This document shows positions 1-9,272 of a stretch of DNA of 38,355 nucleotides, one piece after another. Positions within the stretch are counted from its first letter, which is position 1. The number at the start of each line of letters is the position of its first letter. This DNA is from Bacteroidetes oral taxon 274 str. F0058 (GTDB lineage Bacteria; Bacteroidota; Bacteroidia; Bacteroidales; Paludibacteraceae). The notes beneath the pieces are model-generated. The model worked only from the letters and a program-made list of their open reading frames with translations, was not told the origin of the DNA and did not search any database. Location of the stretch: NCBI GenBank assembly GCA_000163695.1, contig GG774889.1, positions 1,099,288 through 1,137,642 on the forward strand, given 5' to 3'. Made by a program: the position numbers and the translations under genes.

Positions 1-282
1 GACGGTTTTAAAAGCTATGATGGGCTGGTTAATTACGGCTATAAGAGGCATTACAGAGTCAAACATGGAGAAAATGAATTTGCTTTGGGACATAACCATA
101 TCAATGGAATAGAGAACTTTTGGGGGCTTTGTAAAGTACGATTGGCAAAGTTCAGAGGTGTGCACAGGCATACATTTTACCTACATATTAAGGAGTGTGA
201 GTTTAGATACAATTACAGAAATCAAAATTTATACCTAACTTTGCTCAAAAATTTCAGAAATCACCCCTTAAAGTTATCTTGA
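1..282 (+). CDS. IS1595-family (ISXO2-like) transposase, C-terminal fragment
   Basis: Open from the first base, so the start lies outside the window. The fragment begins with the DGFKSYDG segment, whose first Asp fits the second catalytic residue of the DDE/DDN transposase core. Residues 31-42, HNHINGIENFWG, match the conserved third-residue motif of ISXO2-like transposases (NHINGxExFWG), and the rest is the usual basic tail. The stop codon (280-282) lies inside the terminal inverted repeat. The enzyme would cut and paste the IS. It is partial here because of the window edge, not visibly broken. The second IS1595 fragment at the right edge carries the complementary N-terminal part. Confidence 0.85.
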   Translation, partial: DGFKSYDGLVNYGYKRHYRVKHGENEFALGHNHINGIENFWGLCKVRLAKFRGVHRHTFYLHIKECEFRYNYRNQNLYLTLLKNFRNHPLKLS

Positions 283-285
283 ACC
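267..285 (-). repeat. IS terminal inverted repeat, right end
   Basis: Read on the minus strand the sequence is GGTTCAAGATAACTTTAAG. It differs at one position (the 18th) from the left-end repeat at 38077-38095. It includes the transposase stop codon. Confidence 0.85.
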
Positions 286-337
286 TATTTTTATGTAAGA
301 TGCTGCTCGGGATAGATTTTTTCTATTTCGAGCAATT

Positions 338-2089
338 TTACTTACATTTCATCTCTTTTTCGATGTATCGTTTTTCTTCTATTTTCTTTTGCAGCGTAGG
401 CGAAGTGTTGCCTTTGTCTTTCGATTTCTGCCATTGCTCGAGGGCTTTCTGCTCATTGCCGAGTTTGAATAGTATATCGCCGTAGTGTTCCAATATATCG
501 GGGTCGTCGCCGTATAGCAATGCACGTTCTATGTGAAATTTAGCCCCGTTCAAATCTCCTTGTTTGAAAAGTATCCAAGCATAAGTATCGAGATATGTGC
601 TGTTTTGCGGTTCGTTTGCAATGACGAGACTGCTCATCTTCTCTGCTTTGGCAAGGTCTGTGTTACACTCCGATAGAAAGTATGCGTAGTTGTTGAGTGT
701 CAATATATTGCCTGGATTGTAATTTAGTGATTTATCGTAGCTTTCAAAAGCTTCAGAATATAGGCTGTCCTGCATCAAGCAGTCTCCTTTTATGCTAAGT
801 ATCAGAGAGTTGAAGGCGTTATCCTTGTCATCGAATTTTTGTACGTACGAGTCTATCAGGGCGATAGCCTCTTTTTCTCTTTTTAGTTGTACCATTGCCG
901 TTACTTTATAGTATGCCCACGTGGAGTTGTCGGGGAAAATCTTTTCTGCTTCGTCCACTATACGCAGTAACTTGGGGATACTGTCTTTTTGCACCTGAAT
1001 CTGTACCAACATATTCCAAGTTGCCTCGTCGTCGGGGTTTATGGAGATTGCCGTATTCAACAGGTCTTCTGCTTTGTCAAGCTCTTTCTGCTCGAGCAGA
1101 TATACTCCGTATAGCGAATATACGACGCTCTCTTTCTGATAGTTTTCTATAAGTGTCGTAAAAAAATTATATACGTCAATCTCTTTTCCCTGCTTTTCGA
1201 GCTGTTCGATGTAGTTGGTAAACATAGGTATTTTTTCGGATATATCTATGTTGTTGTCCTCTATTATCTTATTGAGAGCATTGCGGAGCTTTGGCTCGTC
1301 TTTTTTTGCCTTGTAATATTCGAATAACACCATATATACATATCCGTTGTTTGGGTGCTTGTCGAGTATTGCATTCAGCGAATTTAGAGCTGCGGCGGTG
1401 TCTCTTATGGAGAGTAGATATTGTCCGGTAAGAGTCTGATATTCTATATTATTAGGGTATTTTTCTATCAATTTGTTTATCTCTTCGAGAGCCTTACCGT
1501 GTTGTGCTTTTTTGTAGTAATAGCCTATTTTTATCATTACGGTCTCTTCCGATATGCCTTTGATTGTCTCTATTTTTTTTATCGTGGATAGGTGTTTTGC
1601 TTCTTTTCCTGTAACTTCGTATAGTTTTAGAAGATGGTACAGGTACGATGTCTTTCGTTTATTGGCTTTCGATAATTTTTCGAAAATGCGTATAGCTTTT
1701 CCATACTCTTTATTATTTATACAGTAGGCTGCTTCTATCTCTTTGTAATAGTCGTTTTTAGGGGCATATTTTATAGCTTTCAGAAGAGTATTGTATGCGT
1801 TTGGATTATTGGTGAATTGGTACATCCTCGATAGTTCGAACCACGCAGCAGCATTGGTACTGTCTATCGACAGACATTTTTGGTACTCTTTGATGGCATC
1901 ATCGAATTTTCCTCTATTTTTGTAACTCTGGGCAGTATAAAAGGCGTAGTCGAATCTATTAGCCGATGTGCTGTCTGTCAGTTGCTCGGCAGATATCTTC
2001 CGCACAAACAGACTGTCCGTTGTCTTCTGTGCCATTGCAGTTACTGTACCGATAGAGAGCGATATTAGGACTATATATATGTATTTCAT
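338..2089 (-). CDS. exported TPR-repeat protein
   Basis: 583 residues. An N-terminal signal peptide (about 1-21, ending in AMAQ) is followed by helical tetratricopeptide repeats over most of the length. The clearest are near 48-80 (YKNRGKFDDAIKEYQKCLSI) and in the last 130 residues, with the typical A-W-x-L-x-x-G-D-x-x-x-A pattern. No catalytic motif is visible, so the likely role is a periplasmic or outer-membrane-associated scaffold. It is the last gene of the run yajC, YbbR protein, coaE, TPR. A 55-base gap after coaE contains a good -7 box (2126-2133), so it probably also has its own promoter. Family assignment is firm; function is unknown. Confidence 0.85.
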   Translation of the reverse strand: MKYIYIVLISLSIGTVTAMAQKTTDSLFVRKISAEQLTDSTSANRFDYAFYTAQSYKNRGKFDDAIKEYQKCLSIDSTNAAAWFELSRMYQFTNNPNAYNTLLKAIKYAPKNDYYKEIEAAYCINNKEYGKAIRIFEKLSKANKRKTSYLYHLLKLYEVTGKEAKHLSTIKKIETIKGISEETVMIKIGYYYKKAQHGKALEEINKLIEKYPNNIEYQTLTGQYLLSIRDTAAALNSLNAILDKHPNNGYVYMVLFEYYKAKKDEPKLRNALNKIIEDNNIDISEKIPMFTNYIEQLEKQGKEIDVYNFFTTLIENYQKESVVYSLYGVYLLEQKELDKAEDLLNTAISINPDDEATWNMLVQIQVQKDSIPKLLRIVDEAEKIFPDNSTWAYYKVTAMVQLKREKEAIALIDSYVQKFDDKDNAFNSLILSIKGDCLMQDSLYSEAFESYDKSLNYNPGNILTLNNYAYFLSECNTDLAKAEKMSSLVIANEPQNSTYLDTYAWILFKQGDLNGAKFHIERALLYGDDPDILEHYGDILFKLGNEQKALEQWQKSKDKGNTSPTLQKKIEEKRYIEKEMKCK

Positions 2090-2125
2090 TGTTATATGTA
2101 AGAAATATTATTAAAAAATGCGTAG

Positions 2126-2133
2126 CAAAGATA
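2126..2133 (-). promoter_or_regulatory. Bacteroidota -7 box for the TPR gene
   Basis: TATCTTTG on the minus strand, a full match to TAnnTTTG, about 37 bases upstream of the TPR start codon. No clear -33 TTTG was found, only a partial match. Confidence 0.55.
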
Positions 2134-2144
2134 CAATATTTATT

Positions 2145-2726
2145 TTATACAATTTTAGTCAGTATCGTCTCTACTTGTGGGATAATCGCCGTTTTGTCGT
2201 TGTTGTTGACTACGAAGTCTGCTTTTGCTTTCAGTTCTCGATGAGACATCTGTGCAGCCATACGTTGCTTCACCTCATAGGCAGACAACTCCGAGCGCTT
2301 CATTACCCGCCTCATACGCAGATGTTTGGGGGCAATGACGGCAATTGTCTTGTCGAAGTGTCGCTCCAAGCCGTTTTCGAATATCACGGCAGACTCGAAC
2401 AATACCGTTTCGGCAGGCTGTCCGCAAGCCCAGCAACGAAAATCGTCTATCACTGCCGAATGAACCAAAGAGTTGATTAGCTGCAGTTTCTTCTGCGAAC
2501 CAAAAACCTGTTCTGCCAGAAACGGACGATTCAATTTATTGCCGTTATATGCCTGTTTGCCGAAGAGTTTGATTATTTCGTTTATCAAATTGCGGTCTGT
2601 CTCCATTAGCGATTTTGCCATACGGTCGGAGTCGTATACGGGAATATCGTATATCTCAAACAACTTAGCTACAATAGATTTGCCGCTTCCTATACCGCCT
2701 GTAAGTGCTACCGTGTGTTTTTTCAT
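2145..2726 (-). CDS. coaE: dephospho-CoA kinase
   Basis: 193 residues, normal for CoaE. It catalyses the last step of coenzyme A synthesis, phosphorylating the 3'-OH of dephospho-CoA with ATP in the cytosol. The P-loop is GGIGSGKS at residues 10-17. The segment YDSDRMAK (about 31-38) is the conserved substrate-binding region after the first lid helix, and VLFESAVIFE is the mid-protein motif of the family. Its ATG overlaps the stop of the upstream YbbR gene by 4 bases (ATGA at 2723-2726), so the two are translationally coupled. The same order (yajC, YbbR, coaE) is common in Bacteroidales. Confidence 0.95.
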   Translation of the reverse strand: MKKHTVALTGGIGSGKSIVAKLFEIYDIPVYDSDRMAKSLMETDRNLINEIIKLFGKQAYNGNKLNRPFLAEQVFGSQKKLQLINSLVHSAVIDDFRCWACGQPAETVLFESAVIFENGLERHFDKTIAVIAPKHLRMRRVMKRSELSAYEVKQRMAAQMSHRELKAKADFVVNNNDKTAIIPQVETILTKIV

Positions 2727-3700
2727 TTAGGTCTTGACTTTTCTTCCAACGAAAACTCTACCTCTTGTGGCGATACCCTCAGTATTTTCAGCCTGCTGTC
2801 TTTGGACGTCAATTCCACGATACATTTGTTGTCGGATGAGCGTTTTTCGTAATCCACATAGGCAGTCAAATCGTTGGCAGTTATGTGATTGAATTTACTT
2901 AGCGGCACCAATAAAACTATATTTACCTCTTGCGGGAAAGCCTTCATATCGAGTCCGTTAGGTGCGTTTTTGCAGGCGATTTCTACCGTGATATTTTTTT
3001 CGGTAGATTTCTCGACCGGCACTTTTATATTGATGCCCTTGGGTGAGAATGTTATATTTTTGTTGCTTCTGAGGGTGTAGTAAATCTCTGTCGTTTTGTC
3101 CAGCGAGTCGTTGTTGAGGTCTGTTATCTCTACTGCGTCGATGGCTTTTATTTTCTCCCAAGAGCCGTAGATGGTAACCTCCTGTGGTGTAGGTATTATA
3201 GAATCCGATATAATGTATTGATTTCTAACTTTTATTTCACCTTTCAATATGACAGGAACTTTCTTGCTGCTTAGCGTGGAATACTCTACGATAAGCACTT
3301 TGGGGTTGAAGTTGATAATCTCCACTCGGTGTCCGAAGTCTTTCTTTATGGTATTCTCCACGATATTATCGATAGAATATGTCTTTTGTCCTGCCTTTGC
3401 GTTTCGGTTGATACCTTTGAGGTCTATTGTGATAGCCGGAGTCTGTTTTACAAACAAATAATGTAAGAACGATGTCTTGTTGTCTCTTAAAGATACGGTT
3501 ATGTCTTTTTGTGAAGAGTTTGCGATGATTACATTATTTGGCAAATTGATGTAATCGATTCTGTAAACTACGATTATTTCTTTGTTAGAGCCGATGGAGT
3601 GCATCAGCCAAAAATTTGCGGACAAAAAAAGAAAAAACAAAAAGATTGCCGTCTGTTTGCGAAAAACTCTCTTGGCAATCTTTTGGAGCAAATCCATCAT
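2723..3700 (-). CDS. YbbR-domain (CdaR-like) membrane-anchored protein
   Basis: 325 residues. A basic N-terminus and one membrane segment (about 18-35) are followed by an extracytoplasmic part built of beta-rich YbbR-like repeats; see PVILKGEIKVRNQYIISDS (about 151-169) and the phrases TPQEVTIYGSWEKIKAIDAV and SPQEVEF. In Firmicutes such proteins (CdaR) regulate the c-di-AMP cyclase. The Bacteroidota versions lie between yajC and coaE and their role is not settled. Two Met codons in a row open the frame and either could start. It is coupled to coaE by a 4-base overlap and follows yajC by 58 bases. Confidence 0.8.
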   Translation of the reverse strand: MMDLLQKIAKRVFRKQTAIFLFFLFLSANFWLMHSIGSNKEIIVVYRIDYINLPNNVIIANSSQKDITVSLRDNKTSFLHYLFVKQTPAITIDLKGINRNAKAGQKTYSIDNIVENTIKKDFGHRVEIINFNPKVLIVEYSTLSSKKVPVILKGEIKVRNQYIISDSIIPTPQEVTIYGSWEKIKAIDAVEITDLNNDSLDKTTEIYYTLRSNKNITFSPKGINIKVPVEKSTEKNITVEIACKNAPNGLDMKAFPQEVNIVLLVPLSKFNHITANDLTAYVDYEKRSSDNKCIVELTSKDSRLKILRVSPQEVEFSLEEKSRPK

Positions 3701-3758
3701 AACCTGATGTTAATTGTGTGTGTTTGTGTGTTCGGCAAGTCGTTTGCGAACAGCAGTT

Positions 3759-4094
3759 TTATTTTGCCGTTTCGTTAGAGGAAGCCGAAGATGGGTCTGT
3801 TGCATCGAACAGCATATTTTTGTTTACTTTTATTTTTACGCCTTCGGCAATCTCGAGGATAACATAGTTGTCCTTTACTTCTTTTATTTTACCGTATATA
3901 CCGCCTTGAGTGATGACACTTTTGCCGTTTTCCAACGAATCCTGAAACTTACGAACTTCTTTTTGACGTTTGCTCTGCGGACGGATAAGGAAAAAGTAAA
4001 ATACTACGATAAGAAGAGCAAACATCAAGATAGTACTCCACATACTGCCTCCTGCTCCCTGTGTCTGTGCTTGTAATAAAATGGTTGATAACAT
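3759..4094 (-). CDS. yajC: preprotein translocase subunit YajC
   Basis: 111 residues, the usual YajC size. One transmembrane helix (about 18-37, SMWSTILMFALLIVVFYFFL) leads into the hallmark FFLIRPQSKRQKE, then a small beta domain with the conserved GGIYGKI and VILEIAEGVKIKV strands. YajC is an accessory inner-membrane partner of SecDF in protein export. It heads the minus-strand run yajC, YbbR, coaE, TPR and has a matching -7 box at 4130-4137. nusB, which often precedes yajC in Bacteroides, is not present here. Confidence 0.93.
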   Translation of the reverse strand: MLSTILLQAQTQGAGGSMWSTILMFALLIVVFYFFLIRPQSKRQKEVRKFQDSLENGKSVITQGGIYGKIKEVKDNYVILEIAEGVKIKVNKNMLFDATDPSSASSNETAK

Positions 4095-4129
4095 AATACT
4101 TGTACTCTATTTGTTTTTATTATTTTCGG

Positions 4130-4137
4130 CAAAGGTA
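4130..4137 (-). promoter_or_regulatory. Bacteroidota -7 box for yajC
   Basis: TACCTTTG on the minus strand, a full match to TAnnTTTG, about 36 bases before the yajC ATG. The -33 element is not obvious. Confidence 0.55.
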
Positions 4138-4312
4138 ATAAAAAGTTTTGAGTTATCGCTACTTTCGACAGGCAATTTATCTAAAAGCTATCGTATTGGG
4201 CATACAATTACAAATATTTAACTTACTGTCAATTAGATGGTGAGTATAATTTGGTTTAGAAAAAAATAACAATCAGAGGGTAATGGATAGTGATTAATAA
4301 AAATAAATTTTC

Positions 4313-4320
4313 TAACTTTG
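4313..4320 (+). promoter_or_regulatory. Bacteroidota -7 box for the barrel-like protein gene
   Basis: TAACTTTG on the plus strand, 35 bases before the ATG at 4356. It lies in the 261-base divergent gap shared with yajC. Confidence 0.55.
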
Positions 4321-4355
4321 CGGAAGTTTAAATATAAATCAATCTCAATCAAGCA

Positions 4356-5009
4356 ATGAAACACAAAGTATTATTATCGCTGCTATTAGTATTATTTTCG
4401 GTAACGGTAGCTGCACAGCAAGAAGACAAAACCGTATCTACACAAGATGACGAAAAGGTATTACAGCAGGGTTATCGGGAAAAAGTAGAGCAGCAGCAGT
4501 CGGTACAAGTCGCTCCAAGACAAACGTGGTGGAACAGAAATACTCTTCAAAAGGGGTATAAGGGTGATTTACAGATTTTTATAGACGGGTATATTTTTGA
4601 AGGATTATTAGGTATGGCTGGAATAGCCACCTCGCACGGGTATCAGATTTCGCCCAAGATATTTTTGGGAGCGGGGTTGAGTTTTGTTCCGGGAGCCTTT
4701 ATGATAAATGATCCTTCGGTTTCGTCAAGCGACCCTGAGCTTTTGGAGGTAGCTATGATAACTCCGTTTGTCAATTTTAGATTTATGCCGCTGGCAAAAC
4801 GTGTAACGCCTGTTATCGATATCAAGGCGGGTTATGTTTTACCATCGAAGTATGGTCTGATTAAAGTCGTCCCCTCTGCGGGCGTTCGTTTTGGTTTGGG
4901 CAATAGGCTCGGTCTGAATTTGGGACTTGGAGTACCTCTTTTTATGTCGATTGACAAAGAATTTGGAGTATTAGGCGGAGTGAGATGTTATTTGGGTATC
5001 GATTTTTAG
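4356..5009 (+). CDS. exported, predicted outer-membrane beta-barrel protein
   Basis: 217 residues. A clear signal peptide (about 1-20, LLSLLLVLFSVTVAAQ) is followed by a charged linker rich in Glu and Gln. From about residue 70 there are alternating glycine- and aromatic-rich strands (GDLQIFIDGYIFEGLLG, PKIFLGAGLSFVPG, GVRFGLGNRLGLNLGLGVPL), ending in LGIDF with a C-terminal Phe, as many outer-membrane barrels do. I do not recognise a named family. It stands alone, with its own -7 box and a terminator-like hairpin at 5036-5071, so it is probably monocistronic. It could be a porin-like or structural barrel. Confidence 0.7.
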   Translation: MKHKVLLSLLLVLFSVTVAAQQEDKTVSTQDDEKVLQQGYREKVEQQQSVQVAPRQTWWNRNTLQKGYKGDLQIFIDGYIFEGLLGMAGIATSHGYQISPKIFLGAGLSFVPGAFMINDPSVSSSDPELLEVAMITPFVNFRFMPLAKRVTPVIDIKAGYVLPSKYGLIKVVPSAGVRFGLGNRLGLNLGLGVPLFMSIDKEFGVLGGVRCYLGIDF

Positions 5010-5035
5010 ACGTTCTAAAACTTACGTTGTAACTG

Positions 5036-5071
5036 AAAAACGAACACATCTATTGATGGAGTTCGTTTTTT
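5036..5071 (+). terminator. rho-independent terminator after the barrel gene
   Basis: Stem AAAAACGAAC / GTTCGTTTTT with an inner CATC/GATG pairing, followed by a T-run. It starts 27 bases after the stop at 5009. Confidence 0.7.
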
Positions 5072-5278
5072 GTTTTGTATGAAAAAGATTTTTTCGATTC
5101 TTGTTTGTTAGGTAATATTTTGCTTGTCTGTTGATATGTAGGCTTTTATGTAGTCTGTTGCATTATTTTTTTACCAAACCAAAAAAAAATATTAACTTTA
5201 CAATCTTTTTGGAGGTTAGAGTCCTCTACCGTTAGGGTATTGAGATATAAATAGATAAAAACAGTAATAAAGAGATAG

Positions 5279-7840
5279 ATGACAGAACAAGGAAAACTTA
5301 TAAGAGTTGATATTGAAGAACAGATGAGATCGGCGTATATCGACTATTCGATGTCGGTTATTGTTTCTCGTGCATTGCCCGATGTCCGCGACGGTTTCAA
5401 GCCTGTTCACAGGCGTGTCTTGTACGGTATGAACGAACTTGGCAACACCAGTGACAAACCGTATAAAAAGTCGGCACGTATCGTCGGTGAGGTGATGGGT
5501 AAATATCACCCTCACGGTGATTCGTCTATTTACGGCACTTTGGTTCGTTTGGCTCAGCCTTGGGCGATGCGTTACCCGCTTGTCGACGGACAAGGAAACT
5601 TCGGTTCGCTCGATGGCGACGAGCCTGCGGCTATGCGTTATACCGAAGCCAGACTGATGAAGTTGGCAGAGGAGATGCTGAGCGATATCGACAAAAATAC
5701 GGTGGACTTCCAACCTAACTTTGACGAAACTCTTAAAGAACCTGTTGTGTTGCCTGCACGTGTGCCTAATCTTTTAGTAAACGGCTCGTCCGGTATTGCC
5801 GTGGGAATGGCTACAAATATGGCTCCGCATAATTTGTCGGAGACGATAGACGCTATAGTGGCTTATATCAGAAATCCGCAAATAACTATCGAGGAGTTGA
5901 TGCACCATATCAAAGCACCCGACTTCCCTACGGGTGGTATCATATACGGATATGCCGGTGTGCGCGAAGCTTTCGAGACAGGACGAGGCAGGATAATAAT
6001 ACGTTCCAAATGCGAGATAGAGACCTCGGCAAATGGGCACGACAAGATAGTAGTTACCGAGATACCTTATATGGTCAATCGGGCGGAGTTGATAAAGGCT
6101 ATCGCCGCATTAGCCGAAGAAAAAAAGGTTGAGGGGATAGCAAATATAAACGACGAATCGGATAGGCAGGGCTTGCGTATTGTCATCGATATCAAACGCG
6201 ATGGCAATGCTAATGTGATACTGAACAAGCTATACAAATATTCGCAATTGCAGAGTTCGTTTTCGGTAAACAATGTGGCTTTGGTCAAAGGACGTCCAAG
6301 AACATTGAATCTTATTGACCTTATTAGCAATTTCGTAGAACATCGACACGAGGTGGTTACACGCCGTACGCAGTTCGAGCTCGATAAAGCACTCGAACGA
6401 GCCGAACTACTCGAAGGGCTGATGATTATCCTCGACAATCTCGACGAAGCAATACAGATAATACGTAACTCGAAAACTCCTGCCGAAGCACAAGAGCGCC
6501 TCATAGCCCGTTTCTCGTTGACCGAAAGGCAAGCAGCTTATGTAGTCGAGTTGCGTTTGCGTCAGTTGACTGCAATGGAGCAGGACAAGTTGCGTACGGA
6601 ATACGAAGAGTTGTTGAAACGCATCGAAGATTTACGCGATATTTTGGCTAAGGTCGAACGCCGTATGAAGATAATCGAAGATGAACTTATGGAGCTTGGT
6701 AGCAAATTTGGCGATAAGCGTCGTACCGAGATAGTTTACGCTACCGAAGATATGAATCCGGAAGATTTCTATGCCGACGACCAGATGATTATCACCATAT
6801 CGCATCAGGGATATATCAAACGTACTGCTTTGGCTGAGTTTAAGGCTCAGAACCGTGGCGGAGTGGGTTCTAAAGGTGGTGCCACCAAAGACGAAGACTT
6901 CATCGAATACATATACCCTGCCACTATGCACAACTATATGCTCTTTTTTACACAAAAGGGCAGATGCTATTGGCTCAAAGTATACGACATACCCGAAGGC
7001 AGCAAAACCAGCAAGGGTAGAGCAGTACAGAATATGCTCAACATAGAGGCGGACGACAAAATAAACGCCTTTATCAGAGTTAAAAATCTGCAAGACCCCG
7101 ACTACAATTCAAAGCACTATTTGGTATTTTGTACCCAAAACGGTATCATCAAAAAAACCTGTCTCGAGGCTTATTCACGTCCTCGCCAGAATGGTGTCAA
7201 TGCCATCACTATCAGAGAAAACGATCAGGTGATACAAGTTCGTCTCACCGATGGCAATAGCGAGATAGTTATTGCCAATCGTCAAGGACGGGCGATACGT
7301 TTCCACGAGTCTAAGGTACGGGAAATGGGCAGAACAGCCACAGGGGTCAATGCTATGGCGATAGACAAAGCAAACGGCGACGAAGTGGTCGGTATGGTGG
7401 CTGTGGCAGACAAGACCGAGACTGTGCTTGTGGTGTCCGAGAAGGGTTACGGCAAACGTTCGCAACTCGACGAACTCGATGAAAACGGCAATATAAAACT
7501 CGACGAAAACGGAGAACCGATTGCCATATACCGAGTTACCAACCGTGGAGGTAAGGGAGTAAAAACTATGAACATTACCGAGAAGACGGGTAAACTTGTG
7601 TCGATAAAACTTGTCGATGACAGTAACGATATAATGATTATCAACAAGAGTGGTATGGCCATACGTATGCACGTTTCCGATATTCGTGTGATGGGTAGAG
7701 CAACACAGGGCGTACGTCTTATAAATCTCGAAAGACGCAACGATGAGATAGCTGCGGTATGTAAGGTAGATGCCGATATCGAAGAAGAAAATGACTCCGT
7801 CGATAATACTGATGACAAGACGACAAATGTAAGTGAGTAA
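5279..7840 (+). CDS. gyrA: DNA gyrase subunit A
   Basis: 853 residues. This is the DNA-breaking subunit of gyrase, which adds negative supercoils with GyrB. The catalytic Tyr is Y121 in AAMRYTEARL. The quinolone-determining region HPHGDSSIYG keeps Ser82 (E. coli Ser83) and has Gly86 where E. coli has Asp87. The C-terminal pinwheel carries a GyrA-box-like QNRGGVG, supporting GyrA over ParC, and the protein ends in an acidic tail (DIEEENDSVDNTDDK). The gap before it (5072-5278) has only a weak TAACTTTA at 5193. The exported TPR gene follows after 58 bases on the same strand. Confidence 0.96.
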   Translation: MTEQGKLIRVDIEEQMRSAYIDYSMSVIVSRALPDVRDGFKPVHRRVLYGMNELGNTSDKPYKKSARIVGEVMGKYHPHGDSSIYGTLVRLAQPWAMRYPLVDGQGNFGSLDGDEPAAMRYTEARLMKLAEEMLSDIDKNTVDFQPNFDETLKEPVVLPARVPNLLVNGSSGIAVGMATNMAPHNLSETIDAIVAYIRNPQITIEELMHHIKAPDFPTGGIIYGYAGVREAFETGRGRIIIRSKCEIETSANGHDKIVVTEIPYMVNRAELIKAIAALAEEKKVEGIANINDESDRQGLRIVIDIKRDGNANVILNKLYKYSQLQSSFSVNNVALVKGRPRTLNLIDLISNFVEHRHEVVTRRTQFELDKALERAELLEGLMIILDNLDEAIQIIRNSKTPAEAQERLIARFSLTERQAAYVVELRLRQLTAMEQDKLRTEYEELLKRIEDLRDILAKVERRMKIIEDELMELGSKFGDKRRTEIVYATEDMNPEDFYADDQMIITISHQGYIKRTALAEFKAQNRGGVGSKGGATKDEDFIEYIYPATMHNYMLFFTQKGRCYWLKVYDIPEGSKTSKGRAVQNMLNIEADDKINAFIRVKNLQDPDYNSKHYLVFCTQNGIIKKTCLEAYSRPRQNGVNAITIRENDQVIQVRLTDGNSEIVIANRQGRAIRFHESKVREMGRTATGVNAMAIDKANGDEVVGMVAVADKTETVLVVSEKGYGKRSQLDELDENGNIKLDENGEPIAIYRVTNRGGKGVKTMNITEKTGKLVSIKLVDDSNDIMIINKSGMAIRMHVSDIRVMGRATQGVRLINLERRNDEIAAVCKVDADIEEENDSVDNTDDKTTNVSE

Positions 7841-7898
7841 ATAATTATATTGAGACATATAAACAAAGAATATTAACAAATAAAATATTTAATTAGCG

Positions 7899-9149
7899 AT
7901 GAAAAAAATCTTTTTAATGACTTTCGTGAGTATATTTGCAGTCTCTGCTGCTTTTGCTCAGGTGAAAAATGTAAAAAAAGCTTACAAACTTTCGGAAGCT
8001 TACGAAAATCCTGATTTCGACCAGGCAGAGACACTCATAGAAGAGGCTCTGACCGACCCAAGCACTAAGGACGACCCATACACTTGGTGGGTGGCAGGAC
8101 ATATCCAAGACAGAAAAATTGCGTGGGAAAACGAAAAGTTTGCATCAGGACAATCTGCCGACAGAGATCTGCAAAATGAAGCTGCTTACAAAGCTTACGA
8201 CTATTTCCTCAAAAGTACCGAACTCGAAAAATTACCTGACGCAAAAGGTAAAATATCGGATAAGTTGACTAAAAAAATAAGTGCAACGCTGGCTTGGTAT
8301 TACAAAAACTTCTTGATATTCAACCACGGTCTGAAAAGTGCCGAATACGAAGATTACAATACCACTATCAATGCTCTGACAAAACACCTTGCAATAGTAG
8401 ACCTGCCTTTTATGCAAAACTACAAAGGTAACTCCGATGCCCCGAAGCCCGCTAAAGATACCACTTATTATAAAATTAAGTATTATCAGGCTATCTATAC
8501 TTCACTTGCAGGTAAAAACGACGAGGCTATTACTCAACTCGAAGCGTTGAAAAACAAGGGATACAAAGAAAATGAAGTTTATCAGTATCTCTACAACTTG
8601 TATAGAGACAAGAAAGATAGCGTAAATATGATGAAAATCCTCAGTGAGGGTATCGAACGCTTTCCTAACGAGGTGGTATTCCTTGGGCTCACCATCAATG
8701 TTTATCTCGAAAAGGGTAAAAAACAGGATGCTCTCAATATGCTGAACAAAGCTATCGAACGCAATCCCTCCAATGCCGAATACTATACTATCAGAGGACA
8801 GATTAATAGAGATTTGGGTAATGCTGACGCTGCTCTGAAAGACTACGACAAGGCAATATCGCTGAACCCGAAAAAGACCGTATATTATTATAATAAAGGC
8901 GAGTTCCTTTATTACAAAGGCGTAGACCTCTATGCCGTTGCTGCAAATACCAAAAACCCGGCTGATGCTTCTCGCCTTAAAGCACAGGTAAAACAGTACC
9001 TTGGCGAAGCCAAAGAAAACTTCAACAAAGCATTACAGATAGACGAGAAAGATGTTCAATCTCTTCGTATGCTACGCAATATAGCAACTCAGGAAGATAA
9101 CCAACCGGAATATAATCGCCTGAGTAAGAGGATTAAAGAATTAGAGTAA
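7899..9149 (+). CDS. exported TPR-repeat protein
   Basis: 416 residues. The signal peptide (about 1-20, ending in AAFAQ) is followed by a family-specific N-terminal half (about 25-180) and then canonical TPRs in the second half, for example QDALNMLNKAIERNPSNAEY and DAALKDYDKAISLNPKK. It is expected in the periplasm or at the outer membrane. It follows gyrA by 58 bases, an arrangement also seen in other Bacteroidales, though a functional link to gyrase is doubtful. A hairpin terminator closes the unit at 9198-9232. No enzymatic motif is seen. Confidence 0.85.
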   Translation: MKKIFLMTFVSIFAVSAAFAQVKNVKKAYKLSEAYENPDFDQAETLIEEALTDPSTKDDPYTWWVAGHIQDRKIAWENEKFASGQSADRDLQNEAAYKAYDYFLKSTELEKLPDAKGKISDKLTKKISATLAWYYKNFLIFNHGLKSAEYEDYNTTINALTKHLAIVDLPFMQNYKGNSDAPKPAKDTTYYKIKYYQAIYTSLAGKNDEAITQLEALKNKGYKENEVYQYLYNLYRDKKDSVNMMKILSEGIERFPNEVVFLGLTINVYLEKGKKQDALNMLNKAIERNPSNAEYYTIRGQINRDLGNADAALKDYDKAISLNPKKTVYYYNKGEFLYYKGVDLYAVAANTKNPADASRLKAQVKQYLGEAKENFNKALQIDEKDVQSLRMLRNIATQEDNQPEYNRLSKRIKELE

Positions 9150-9197
9150 ATCTGACTCGAAGTTTTACTTGATGTAAGCAGACATTACAATAAAGAT

Positions 9198-9232
9198 ACG
9201 AAGGGTCGACTAATAAAAAGTCAGCCCTTCGT
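9198..9232 (+). terminator. hairpin between convergent TPR gene and folC
   Basis: 14-base arms acgaagggtcgact / agtcagcccttcgt with a 7-base loop. One C-A mismatch and a G-U pair occur in the plus-strand RNA. It is 48 bases after the TPR stop and 40 before the folC stop, so it could serve both strands. Confidence 0.6.
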
Positions 9233-9272
9233 TTGTATGACGATTCTCTTTAATGCCTTTATCAACAGACTG

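Larger units (their letters stand above)
1..285 (+). mobile_element. IS1595-family insertion sequence, 3' end
   Basis: Right-hand part of an insertion sequence cut by the window edge. It holds the C-terminal 93 codons of the transposase and ends in a terminal inverted repeat at 267-285, whose reverse complement starts GGTTCAAGATAACTTTA. The same 17 bases begin the IS at 38077. The 8 bases after the repeat (286-293, tattttta) would be one half of the 8-bp target duplication typical of this family; the other half is outside the window. Confidence 0.85.
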
